The notes under the pieces were generated by a model, which was not told the DNA's origin, did no database searches, and saw only the letters and a program-made list of their open reading frames with translations. The position numbers and the translations under genes were made by a program. From JAEKNW01 sp963677815 (GTDB taxonomy: Bacteria > Cloacimonadota > Cloacimonadia > Cloacimonadales > JAFGVF01), in NCBI GenBank assembly GCA_963677815.1, contig OY782499.1, positions 186,001 through 250,000 of the forward strand: a stretch of 64,000 nt of DNA, read 5' to 3'. This document shows positions 52,481 to 61,300 of the stretch, piece by piece. Each line of letters opens with the position of its first letter. Position 1 is the first letter of the stretch.

Positions 52481-52570
52481 AATGTTTTTCTCCCATAACA
52501 TTCTTAGTGTTATATCGTTTTTTTGGGTGTAACATATAATAGGAAGTGTTGAAAAATATCTACAAGTCGG

Positions 52571-52607
52571 ACGCTTATGATTACTGTGGTGATGTAATCA
52601 AAAGCGT
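52571..52607 (-). promoter_or_regulatory. Leader hairpin 1 of surface protein B
   Basis: ACGCTT-a-TGATTAC pairs with GTAATCA-a-AAGCGT (13 bp, one A-A mismatch) around a 9-nt loop (TGTGGTGAT on plus; ATCACCACA in the transcript). Confidence 0.6.
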
Positions 52608-52700
52608 ACCAGACATTGTCTTACGAATATTCTTAAAACTTCTCAATGTGCTGTTACAAATTTAATTTTACTTACATAGGTGCTCTAGTTAATTGTTTGT

Positions 52701-52743
52701 TTGTTATGAGAATTACAGTGGTGAAGTAATTTCTCATCAACAA
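52701..52743 (-). promoter_or_regulatory. Leader hairpin 2 of surface protein B, same apical loop
   Basis: TTGTTATGAGAATTAC pairs with GTAATTTCTCATCAACAA (16 bp, two bulges) around the loop AGTGGTGAA. The stem differs from hairpin 1 but the GTGGTGA loop is kept. Both lie in the predicted leader of about 400 nt. Confidence 0.6.
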
Positions 52744-52884
52744 TTTTCTTTGCACCATAGTCTCTTAATCTTCAGTTTCAATCAGTGTTTGGCTACTTTC
52801 TTATATAGTAGTGTGGTGGCATCTCATATTAGTGTAGCCCAACGTGACCAAAGTAAAGATCTATTTCTCATTAATTCTAAGTAC

Positions 52885-52914
52885 ATTTTATGTTAATTTG
52901 TTTTTATCTGTCAA
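52885..52914 (-). promoter_or_regulatory. Putative promoter of surface protein B
   Basis: Minus strand: TTGACA (52909-52914), 18-base spacer, TAAAAT (52885-52890). Implies a 5' leader of about 400 nt. Apart from this and the two hairpins, 52915-53040 shows nothing else. Confidence 0.55.
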
Positions 52915-53040
52915 TATCTTTTTTTTAGATTTTACTTTTTTTCTCAATTTTGCCACAATTACTGAATTATCATTAGTTAAAGATGAAATGCAAATATGTG
53001 GATATGACTTGCATTTTAACATGTAACTCGGGATTGCTCT

Positions 53041-53319
53041 AACTGGGAACGCGGGATTCCAGCCCGCTAACTGGGAACGCGGGATTCCAGCCCGCTAACT
53101 GGGAACGCGGGATTCCAGCCCGCTAACTGGGAACGCGGGATTCCAGCCCGCTAACTGGGAACGCGGGATTCCAGCCCGCTAACTGGGAACGCGGGATTCC
53201 AGCCCGCTAACTGGGAACGCGGGATTCCAGCCCGCTAACTGGGAACGCGGGATTCCAGCCCGCTAACTGGGAACGCGGGATTCCAGCCCGCTAACTGGGA
53301 ACGCGGGATTCCAGCCCGC
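53041..53319. repeat. Ten perfect tandem copies of a 28-bp palindromic unit
   Basis: AACTGGGAACGCGGGATTCC-AGCCCGCT starts at 53041 and repeats every 28 bases to 53293 with no mismatch seen; the last copy runs into the 110-bp element. Each unit carries the hairpin GCGGG-ATTCCAG-CCCGC. There are no variable spacers, so it is not a CRISPR array. Confidence 0.97.
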
Positions 53320-53402
53320 ACCACGTACTTCTGTACGTGGTTATTCTTGAGAAGTCCAGCACTAACGTGCTGGACGCGGGCAGGATGCCCGCATTCCCAG
53401 TT
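53293..53402. repeat. 110-bp composite palindromic element, copy 2
   Basis: Same structure as 36886-36995. Its left end is the tenth 28-bp unit and its right end lies 22 bases from the transposase stop codon. Confidence 0.9.
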
Positions 53403-53424
53403 AGGAGGATGCCTATTCCCCCAG

Positions 53425-53985
53425 TTATCTTTCTCTTTTCTTACCATTATTCTTAATATAATTAATTACTTTAAAGTAGTGGTCCTCATTTCTTATATAG
53501 CGATCAAAATAATCATCCATCCAAAATTTACCTTTTCGCTTTAGCAATTGATTTGCTTTCTTTGCAGTAAAGGATTTCCAACTTTGAATTATTTCGTGGA
53601 GATGTTGACTTTCATAAGGTCCAATCAAAACATGCACATGATTTGGCATAATTATCATTTCAATTAAGTCATATCTTACTTTATCAAAATATTTAAGAGC
53701 ATTTTCAACAATTTCATACACTTTCGGATTTTTTAGATAGCATTGACCATATCCATTATCTTCATATCTATGTAGAAATTGTTGTAATCTTTCATATTCA
53801 CAGCTATTTTTATCTATTGATTTTTTCATAATAGCTAATTCACTTTTTTTGTATTCAATTACCTGTTGCGGAATAGAATCATGTAATCTAAATGTTATGA
53901 ATTGATACACTTTATCATTATCATAGTGAGGAATACCACTTCTCTTATAATAACCTTTTAGTTCTTCTTCAAATAAGAAACACAC
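53425..53985 (-). CDS. REP-associated tyrosine transposase (RAYT, Y1/IS200-like)
   Basis: 186 aa single-domain HUH-type DNA nuclease. The metal-binding HUH motif is in IMPNHVHVLIG (about residue 115) and the likely catalytic Tyr in FDRYIRNEDHYFKVINYI (about residue 160-175). The length, the YQFITFRLHDS start and FWMDDYFDRYIRN are typical of RAYT rather than true IS200. RAYTs nick single-stranded palindromes (REPs) at their foot and are thought to spread them without moving themselves. Here the gene is bracketed by two 110-bp palindromic elements and a 28-bp array. GGAGG lies 3-4 bases before the ATG. The frame looks intact, so it may be active. Confidence 0.93.
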   Translation of the reverse strand: MCFLFEEELKGYYKRSGIPHYDNDKVYQFITFRLHDSIPQQVIEYKKSELAIMKKSIDKNSCEYERLQQFLHRYEDNGYGQCYLKNPKVYEIVENALKYFDKVRYDLIEMIIMPNHVHVLIGPYESQHLHEIIQSWKSFTAKKANQLLKRKGKFWMDDYFDRYIRNEDHYFKVINYIKNNGKKRER

Positions 53986-54020
53986 ATTAACCTCCTACCT
54001 TGTTATTTTATCTAAGTAAA

Positions 54021-54050
54021 AATATATGTAAATAGTTATAATCCTGTCAA
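54021..54050 (-). promoter_or_regulatory. Putative promoter of the transposase gene
   Basis: Minus strand: TTGACA (54045-54050), 18-base spacer, TATATT (54021-54026); leader of about 30 nt. The transposase has its own good promoter and lies outside any operon. Confidence 0.55.
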
Positions 54051-54109
54051 CTGTAATTCTTTTTGGATTTTAGCTGGAAATAACTGGGAACACGGGCATC
54101 TTGCTCGTT

Positions 54110-54219
54110 AACTGGGAACGCGGGATTCCAGCCCGCACCACGTACTTCTGTACGTGGTTATTCTTGAGAAGTCTAGCACTAACGTGCTGGACGCGGGCAA
54201 GATGCCCGCATTCCCAGTT
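54110..54219. repeat. 110-bp composite palindromic element, copy 3, plus flanking REP units
   Basis: Same length and ends as the other two copies, in the same orientation as copy 2; one stem base differs (GTCTAGCAC). Single REP units flank it at 54082-54109, 54220-54249 and 54251-54278. Confidence 0.9.
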
Positions 54220-54279
54220 ATTTCGGGCAAGATGCCCGCATTCCCAGTTAAGCGGGCTGGAATCCCGCGTTCCCAGTTA

Positions 54280-54308
54280 AAAAAAAGCCCCGCGTTAGCG
54301 AGGCTTTT
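54280..54308. terminator. Intrinsic terminator of the T9SS-type surface gene
   Basis: AAAAGCCCCGC-GTTA-GCGAGGCTTTT with one C-A mismatch. On the minus strand it is followed by eight Ts, 25 bases after the stop codon. Confidence 0.85.
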
Positions 54309-54332
54309 ATTAGTTTATTTTCTAAGTATTAA

Positions 54333-56396
54333 TTACTTAATTTTTACAATCTTGAAGTTCTTAGTTTGTGTAGGAGAAGTCATTCTTACAAAGTAGATAC
54401 CATTAGCAACTTTCTTGTTGTTAAGGTCTCTGCCGTTGAATTCAAAGTTATGTTCACCAGCATTAAATGATTCTCTTCTTACAACTTGACCTAAAAGGTT
54501 GTAGATAGTTACAGTTGCAGTTTCGCCTTCTTTAACTCTTACAGTTGTAGAAGTAGATTCTGTGAAAGGTGAAGGACCGAAGTTACGGAAAGTAGTTTCT
54601 GTGATACCAGGAACTACAGGTTCATCTTCAACTGTTACAACGATAGGACCATGGAAAGAGTTTTCGTTACCTAATTCAGCAACTTCTAACCAGTAGTAGT
54701 AAGTTGTAGATTCAACTTCGCTATCTGTATAAGTGTAAGTTTGTGTTTGAGTTTGGTTAGCAGGAGCAACCATTGTAGGGTTGATTCTGATAGCTTGATC
54801 TTGGTTATCAGTTTCTGCTCTATATACATTATAACCTTGTAAGTTACTTTCTGATTCAGTTACCCATTTTAATGTAACATATTCATTAGCATGTGCTTGA
54901 GCTGTGAATGATGAAAGTTCTACAGGAAGGCTAGGCTCTGTGATAATAATATCAACAGGATCTTTAGCACCATCATAATTGATAGTAACAGTTACAACGC
55001 CACCAGGGAAAGCTGCATCATATTGATATACACCATCAATATATAGAGCACCCTGTAAGATGTTTGTTACAAATGTAAATACATATGTACCATTTACAGT
55101 TGGATTAACAGTTGCACCAAAGTTGAATGCACCAGCAAGTGGGAAATTCTCGGAGAAATTTCCTGGTTCAGCAAATGGTGCTGGGACTGGAGGAGTAAAT
55201 CCTGCAGGTGTTCCACCAGTAAATGTAACCTGTACTTGTACTTCTACATTGTTAGGATTGTTATCGCCAGGAACTACCACAGGTGCTTCATCTTCATAGA
55301 CAGCAGTAGTAGTGAAAGTACTAGTGTTCATTGTACCTTCGTTTGGATATCTCTTAGGAGTAATTCTTTGAGCTTTTGAAGATTTCTTTCCAGCAGGAAC
55401 GATATAAGGTTTTACACCCCATGTATATTCTGTGTTATAATCTAACTCATAATCAAGAGTATATGTCATAACAGCTACATCTGCAACCATGTTCATATCT
55501 TCTCCAACAACACCAATATATAATTCATAACCAGTAGCAGCAGGACCATCATAAGTCCATGTGAATTCTGGCATAAGAGCTACATCAGTTGCTTCATTTT
55601 CAGGAGTAGCATTAGTTGCCCAAGTTGGGTAAACTATTGGAGCTGCTTCAGTTGTAAATGACCATACAGGTGCATCACCTTCAGGATAAGTTTTGTCGCC
55701 ACCTGGCATGTCATCCCATACAAATGGTTCAATTTTCCATTCATATTCAGTTGAGTAAGCTAAATTAGGAACTTCAATTGAAAGTTCATTCCAATCACTT
55801 GCAGGGTTCATCCAATCAACAGCACCAACTGTACGATAATAGAAATCATATAAGTCTGGTGTTGAACCTTCTGGATTTGCCCAGGTTAAAGTAACTGTAG
55901 TAGCTACACCAGTTGCATCATCTAATGGTGAAACAACAGTACACCATTCTGGAGCTACGGGACCTGCAGGTCCGCCCCATGCGATTACGTCTGCATGAGT
56001 ATGTTGGTCAGCACCTAATTTTGCTACATCTACAGGACCATATTCGTTACCATCTGCATCTATAAACCAAAATCTAGCGAGTGTACCAAAAACACCCCAG
56101 TTTGATAAAGGAGACATCTGAATATTCAATTTACCATCAATTTCAGAGTAAACAGTATTGTTTGTATTCTGATCCGCTTCTTCAGGCCAGTTCCAGTAAA
56201 GAACAGGGTTAGGAGCCCACATTTCTCCACCAAAACCTGCATTATATTGGCAAGCTTTGAAACCAATAGTACCATTAGCGTGAAAATCTCCACCCTCTGT
56301 TGTAGTGTTAAAAATCAATAGATAAGGTGGTGCAATTTGAGCTAATAATCCAAATACACTCAGTAATAATAAAGATACAATTAATAATTTTTTCAT
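54333..56396 (-). CDS. FN3-domain secreted protein with type 9 sorting domain
   Basis: 687 aa. Signal peptide MKKLLIVSLLLLSVFGLLAQ; a 130-residue N-terminal domain with DADGNEYGP; FN3 modules at about 150-250, 255-375 and 495-590; and a C-terminal 85-residue Por/T9SS type A sorting domain (NFGPSPFTES ... VTIYNLLGQVVRRESFNAG ... GIYFVRMTS). It should be exported and handed to a type 9-like secretion machine, which removes the C-terminal domain. GGGGAG precedes the ATG. It lies 15 bases after the upstream small-repeat protein gene, so they are co-transcribed. Substrate or partner unknown. Confidence 0.92.
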   Translation of the reverse strand: MKKLLIVSLLLLSVFGLLAQIAPPYLLIFNTTTEGGDFHANGTIGFKACQYNAGFGGEMWAPNPVLYWNWPEEADQNTNNTVYSEIDGKLNIQMSPLSNWGVFGTLARFWFIDADGNEYGPVDVAKLGADQHTHADVIAWGGPAGPVAPEWCTVVSPLDDATGVATTVTLTWANPEGSTPDLYDFYYRTVGAVDWMNPASDWNELSIEVPNLAYSTEYEWKIEPFVWDDMPGGDKTYPEGDAPVWSFTTEAAPIVYPTWATNATPENEATDVALMPEFTWTYDGPAATGYELYIGVVGEDMNMVADVAVMTYTLDYELDYNTEYTWGVKPYIVPAGKKSSKAQRITPKRYPNEGTMNTSTFTTTAVYEDEAPVVVPGDNNPNNVEVQVQVTFTGGTPAGFTPPVPAPFAEPGNFSENFPLAGAFNFGATVNPTVNGTYVFTFVTNILQGALYIDGVYQYDAAFPGGVVTVTINYDGAKDPVDIIITEPSLPVELSSFTAQAHANEYVTLKWVTESESNLQGYNVYRAETDNQDQAIRINPTMVAPANQTQTQTYTYTDSEVESTTYYYWLEVAELGNENSFHGPIVVTVEDEPVVPGITETTFRNFGPSPFTESTSTTVRVKEGETATVTIYNLLGQVVRRESFNAGEHNFEFNGRDLNNKKVANGIYFVRMTSPTQTKNFKIVKIK

Positions 56397-56411
56397 TTTT
56401 TCTCCCCGATA

Positions 56412-57047
56412 TTATTTACGTGCGTTAGCGCGTTTACTTGTTATGTTTCTACCAGCTGGAGCATTCCAACCAGTATAAGCTTCGTTAGTGTAGATTAAGA
56501 ATCCGTCGCCTATGTTGATATCAAAAGATGTTGCTGGTGAAGAAGTTGAATATTGAACCCAACCACCATTATTCCATGTAGTAATAGAAGTTACACCAGC
56601 ACCTATTGAAGTAGCTAGTTCAGCTGCAGTAGTAATGTCACTTCTATTTAATGGCAACATAATTTGATTAAAATCACTACCTGCAAAATCATAATTAGCT
56701 TGAGTTGGTAAAGTACCAGCACAGTAAAAATCAACATCGGTTGTGCCACCAAGATAAACTAAAAATGATTCTCCCTCTGAAATATCAAAGCTAGTAGCTG
56801 GTGATGATGTTGAGTATTGTGCCCAACCTCCATCCCATTTAGTTATTGATGTAACATCTGGACTAATTGCAGCAGCTAATTCAGCTGTTGTAGTAATACC
56901 TGCATCCATTGGCAAGGCGATCATATTAAAATCGTTTGCATATAATTCATATTTCACATATCCGACAACGTCACTGAAGTCTGATTCAACAGCGAACATA
57001 AAAGTTACGGACGCAATTAAAAGCGCTAAGACAAGCAACTTTTTCAT
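56412..57047 (-). CDS. Small secreted protein with two tandem repeat domains
   Basis: 211 aa: signal peptide (MKKLLVLALLIASVTFMFA), then two homologous units of about 75 residues. Each has a DFN-x-I-x-LP(M/L) opening, TTAELA, VTSIT-W and an identical QYSTSSPATSFDI stretch. The unit is a small beta-rich module I know from large surface proteins of environmental anaerobes, with no assigned function. The C-terminus is basic (SKRANARK), unlike a T9SS domain. GGAGG lies 7 bases before the ATG. First gene of a two-gene unit with the T9SS-type protein. Confidence 0.88.
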   Translation of the reverse strand: MKKLLVLALLIASVTFMFAVESDFSDVVGYVKYELYANDFNMIALPMDAGITTTAELAAAISPDVTSITKWDGGWAQYSTSSPATSFDISEGESFLVYLGGTTDVDFYCAGTLPTQANYDFAGSDFNQIMLPLNRSDITTAAELATSIGAGVTSITTWNNGGWVQYSTSSPATSFDINIGDGFLIYTNEAYTGWNAPAGRNITSKRANARK

Positions 57048-57101
57048 ATACGAACCTCCATAAGTTCATTTTTGTTTTGGTCACCACACCACTACAATGT
57101 C

Positions 57102-57130
57102 ATAATATGCAGATAAATAATAGCTGTCAA
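57102..57130 (-). promoter_or_regulatory. Promoter of the two-gene surface operon
   Basis: Minus strand: TTGACA (57125-57130), exactly 17 bases, TATTAT (57102-57107). The predicted leader of about 48 nt contains GTGGTGTGGTGACC, complementary to the TCACCAC loops in the leaders of surface proteins A and B. Confidence 0.7.
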
Positions 57131-57252
57131 ATATTTTTTTCCTTTTTAAGTTTTTTTCTCTTATCAAAGTATTTTTTAATGCCTTTGTAAAGGGGATTGA
57201 GGATAAAGGGAAATTATTCTTAACAATGCTAGCAGATGATTTTTTTTGTTAT

Positions 57253-57640
57253 AACTGGGATGGCGGATGACTACATCCGCCTTTGGCTTTTCTCAAAGCC
57301 AAAGTATAGCAGGGTAATTTTTTTAAACTACCTTGCTAATATTTATCTTTTTCTTGAGAAAAAGATGCGGATGTGGACATCCGCATTCCCAGTTATTTAA
57401 GAGAAGAGCGGGCTGGAATCCCGCATTCCCAGTTAAGAAGCCTTTGCGGATGTGGACATCCGCATTCCCACTTATTTAAGAGAAGAGCGGGCTGGAATCC
57501 CGCATTCCCAGTTATTGAGTGGACATCCGCATTCCCACTTATTTAAGAGAAGAGCGGGCTGGAATCCCGCATTCCCAGTTATTGAGTGGAAACACCCCCT
57601 ATTTTCCCCCTCAAAGAGGGGGATTTTGTAAGGATCAACA
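57253..57640. repeat. Dense palindromic repeat cluster
   Basis: Contains GGCGGATGACTACATCCGCC, GCGGATGTGGACATCCGC units with ATTCCCAGTT or ATTCCCACTT ends, three identical 43-bp repeats (57393-57435, 57472-57514, 57539-57581), and a CACCCCCTATTTTCCCCC/ GAGGGGG hairpin at 57590-57625. It fills the gap between two genes; no coding potential. Confidence 0.9.
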
Positions 57641-57658
57641 ACTTGTGTTTCAGGGGGA

Positions 57659-57952
57659 TTAGTCTAATGTCCTGTAGTATTCACGCATAAAATGAATCCA
57701 ATTATTATTTGTTGTGCCTTCTGCAATTCTTCTCTGGTTTAATTCTTCTTTTTCCTGGGGAGTTAAGGCTTTATATGCCTTACTCAACATAGTTTTGATT
57801 TCGCCAAAGTGTTGATTATTTTCCACAAGCCTTGGATTTGATTTTTTTCTTAAACGATATTTAGCTTCCTTCTTATATTTTACCAGAGTTAAACCATTTT
57901 TCTTTACCTTTGTTTTAAAACCCCAAGGTATTTTTAATCCGATTTTAATCAT
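57659..57952 (-). CDS. Small basic protein of unknown function (97 aa)
   Basis: The ATG has GGAGG 4 bases upstream, a strong site, so this is probably real. The N-terminal 45 residues are very basic (KTKVKKNG, KYRLRKKSN), with no signal or membrane segment. The C-terminal half is helical, SKAYKALTPQEKEELNQRR then a WIHFMREYY end, loosely like an HMG-box spacing of aromatic residues. A nucleic-acid-binding role is possible but unproved. It stands alone inside a repeat-rich region. I do not recognise the family. Confidence 0.6.
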   Translation of the reverse strand: MIKIGLKIPWGFKTKVKKNGLTLVKYKKEAKYRLRKKSNPRLVENNQHFGEIKTMLSKAYKALTPQEKEELNQRRIAEGTTNNNWIHFMREYYRTLD

Positions 57953-58099
57953 GTGACCTCCTATTAATAATTATTTTGTTGTTACACTAACTTATGGGGT
58001 CCGTTTTTTGGAAAATGGTGCGTTTTTACTGAAAATAATTGATTTGATTCTAGTATTTTGGAGTTCATACTTGGCTTAATTGTTAGTATCTCAATAGTT

Positions 58100-58132
58100 C
58101 ATTGGAATTTTCTAGAGAGAGTAACAATCAAG
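58100..58132. repeat. Half copy of the murB-end inverted repeat
   Basis: GAGAGAGTAACAATCAAG (58115-58132) plus CATTGGAATTTTCTA before it equal, in reverse, one arm and the loop of the inverted repeat at 23160-23215. The other arm is missing here. Confidence 0.7.
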
Positions 58133-58159
58133 CTACAGGGAGGATGGATGACTACTTCT

Positions 58160-58348
58160 GCTTATAACTGGGAAGGGGGATTCCCAGTTATTTAAGAGAA
58201 GAGCGGGCTGGAATCCCGCATTCCCAGTTAGCATAGCAAAAGCCCCGCTTTCGCAGGGCTTTTTAATTTATTTGAGTGTGCCGGCAAGGATGCCGGCGCT
58301 CCCAGTTATTTAAGAGAAGAGCGGGCTGGAATCCCGCATTCCCAGTTA
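58160..58348. repeat. REP units and two more identical 43-bp repeats
   Basis: 43-bp repeats at 58188-58230 and 58306-58348, plus CCGGCAAGGATGCCGG (58281-58296). The last repeat ends with TTA at 58346-58348, which is the stop codon of the next minus-strand gene. Confidence 0.88.
58238..58264. terminator. Bidirectional terminator downstream of surface protein C
   Basis: AAAAGCCCCGC-TTTC-GCAGGGCTTTTT, with one mismatch near the loop. It lies between two 43-bp repeats. Confidence 0.85.
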
Positions 58349-61300
58349 TTTAGCAGGAGTGAAGGCATCAGTAGATGCTTCAATCTTGAAGAATTTCATA
58401 TTATCAGCTCCGTCATTAGTATATGAGTTAGTACCTACAGTTTGGATTAATTCAAATCCACTATCAGGGTTCATAGAACCGTATACTTTATAGGAGTTAG
58501 CATTGGTAACTTCTTCCCAAGTAATTACGATACCTGTAGCTTCTTTAACAATAGAAGTAATTACAGGTGTAGCAAGTTCAGTCACACCACCACCAGCTAT
58601 GATATCATCTGCATCACGTGGGTTAAGACCATATTGGTTATAAGAATAATCCACGACACCTGTGATAGAAGTAAATGTGTCGTTTACTGAAGCTGCAGGA
58701 ATAAGTTCAAAGATACCATTATCAATTTGAGCATCACCTGAGCCATCAGTAACAAACCATTCATCATTACTATTAGCAGCGGTTGTAACAGTTAAGTTTT
58801 CAATCTTCACTAAAACACCTTCATAGGCTTCGTTAGAAGCTAAATCTGCAGTAGTAACTACAAGCGGTTCAGGAAGAGTGTTTCCTTGAGAGACAACTTG
58901 GAAGTCTGTTACAGTCTTTAGTTCAGTCCAACCATAGTATTCATCTACAGTAGCACGGAATGAAACAATGTCACCTAGACTAGGGCTGTTTGTAGAATCA
59001 TAAACATAAATACCATTCCAAGCACCACCTTGAGGAGCCGAGATAAAGTATCTTGAACCTGCATAATTAGTAGCAGTTACGATACCTTCTACAAGAACAT
59101 CTTGTCCGTCATAAGGAGAAGGATAAGTTCCATCGCCAGCTTCAGTAGTATATTGAATATCATAGATAGGTGTAGGAAGAACTTCATTAGCAATACCTGT
59201 TAAGTCAATAATTACATCATCGAAACCATCAGCAGAATGAGTAATCTGACCATAAACAGTTCCAGCATTAGTAGCATTGAATTTAACGTTGATAGTAACT
59301 TCTTCTTCTTGTAATTCGAAGAAGAAATCAGAACCCCAAGCACCATCTGGGTCTTGGATTTGGAAATCGCCAGTTACTTCTACAAGTCCTAAATCAACGC
59401 CTTGCATATAAAGGACGTAAGATTGACTAGCAGATTCTACACCAACTTCTGTTTCAAAGGTCATAGCAGTTTTTGATATGTTAAGACCGTCTTCATAACC
59501 AGTCACTTCTTGGATTTCAGAAGCGAAGCGAGAAGTTAGTTGAGATGTACCTTGATATTCAATAGCCAGACCAGTCACATTAAGGTTATTAGCAGAAATG
59601 TCTGAACCAATATAATCAGCTTCAGAGAAATTAGTTCTGAAGACAAGGTTATTAGTTCCATCTGTTAAGGTGTAGTTTTGGCCAGAAGCGAAAGTACCAG
59701 TTTCAACAAATGTAACACCTTGGACTGTTACCACTTGTGATTCATAAGCGTTGAAGTTAGTATTTAAGTCTGCAATAGTAACTACAATAGGAGTAACAGT
59801 ATTTCCTGTTGAAGTAGCAGGGTCGCTATTTACAGAAGGTACAAATTGAAGAGTTCCGTTATATTCAGTAAGAGAACCTTCAAGATTAGTGATACCATCA
59901 TAGAGGTTATAAGTAGTAGTTATAACTCCAGAGTTATCATCAATTAGAATACCTGCAGTAGCATCTTGGATATATTTTTGATTACGAGAAGTTCTTTGGT
60001 AAGTTAAGATAGCTTCCCCAGTTAATCTATAGATAGTACCATCAGTGAGCCCTGCTCTTAAGTCAGCAATAGTAGCAACTTCAGTAACAGCTGAGAAAGT
60101 GAAGTCTGCAGAAACTACAGGACTATTTAGATAACCTTCTTTCATAGCAATAGCTTGGATAGTAGCATCAGCACTTAAGCTAAATGGAGCTGAATAAAGT
60201 GTTGAAGCATCAGTAGGTGTATCACCATTAGTAGTGTAATAGATTGAGGCACCAGCAGTTTCACAGGTAAGTGTAACATCTATTGGATTTTCGAAATTTC
60301 CACCATTAGGAGAGATTACAGGACTAGCAACTACTTCCATTGGTTCAGTGTGAGAACCAAGATATGAGAAGGTATCACTTGGATAAACAATCCACTGTGA
60401 ATCTTCAGGAGAAGTTCCAGCAGAAGCTGTCCAATCAGTAGTACCCTGAGTAACAGTCATCTTTCTAACAAGAGTATGGTTAGCAGTAGCTCCAGTATCT
60501 CCAGCTACTTCCCAAGTAGAACCAGGGTCAACAGTTGGAGTACCAAAGACATCAATAAGGATACCATTATAGAAGAGACCAACTGCATCATCACCATTAA
60601 AATAAGTAACGTTACTTGTTTCATCTGCTATGGCAAGAATTGAAGCATCGGCTGAAGCATTAGCTATAACATAAACATCACCGGATGCAAGTGTACCTTG
60701 CATATCAGAAGTATTACCCCAGTCACCACCATTAGAAGCTAATCTTACAGTATAAGGAGTTAAATCAACATCCGCTCCAGTACCATTATAGATTTCAACA
60801 GCTTTATTATTAGAAGAACCTTCAATATATTCAGAAATAATCATACCTGTAGGGACAATAATCTCTTCGATAGTGATTACAGATTCAGCAATAGAGCTAT
60901 CAAGCCAGTCAGTTTTAACAGCCATAGCTTTAACAGTAGTAGTAGCATCAACAGTGAAAGGTGTAGTATATTCACTTGATCCAGTAGTTGGGTCATTACC
61001 ATCTATAGTATAATAGATAGTTGCACCATCGGTTGCACAAGTGATAGTAACTTCTTGGCTTTCATAGTAAGTTCCTGTTGCTGGAGCGATTTCAGGAGTA
61101 GCAACTGTTGAAGGACCAGCTAATTCTGTAAAATCAGCAAGGTTTCTAGCAACAATTTGAGGACTTCCATTATATTCAGCAACATAAGCGACCACATCTA
61201 AACCACTAGTAAAGATAGCCTGTCCAATATAATCAGCTTCAGAGAAAGAAGTTCTGAAGGTTAAGTTATCAGTACCATCAGTGAGTGTATAGTTTGTATT

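Noticed and set aside
53041..53319. CRISPR array
   Set aside because: Repeats are directly adjacent (28 bp period) with no variable spacers, and no cas genes are present.
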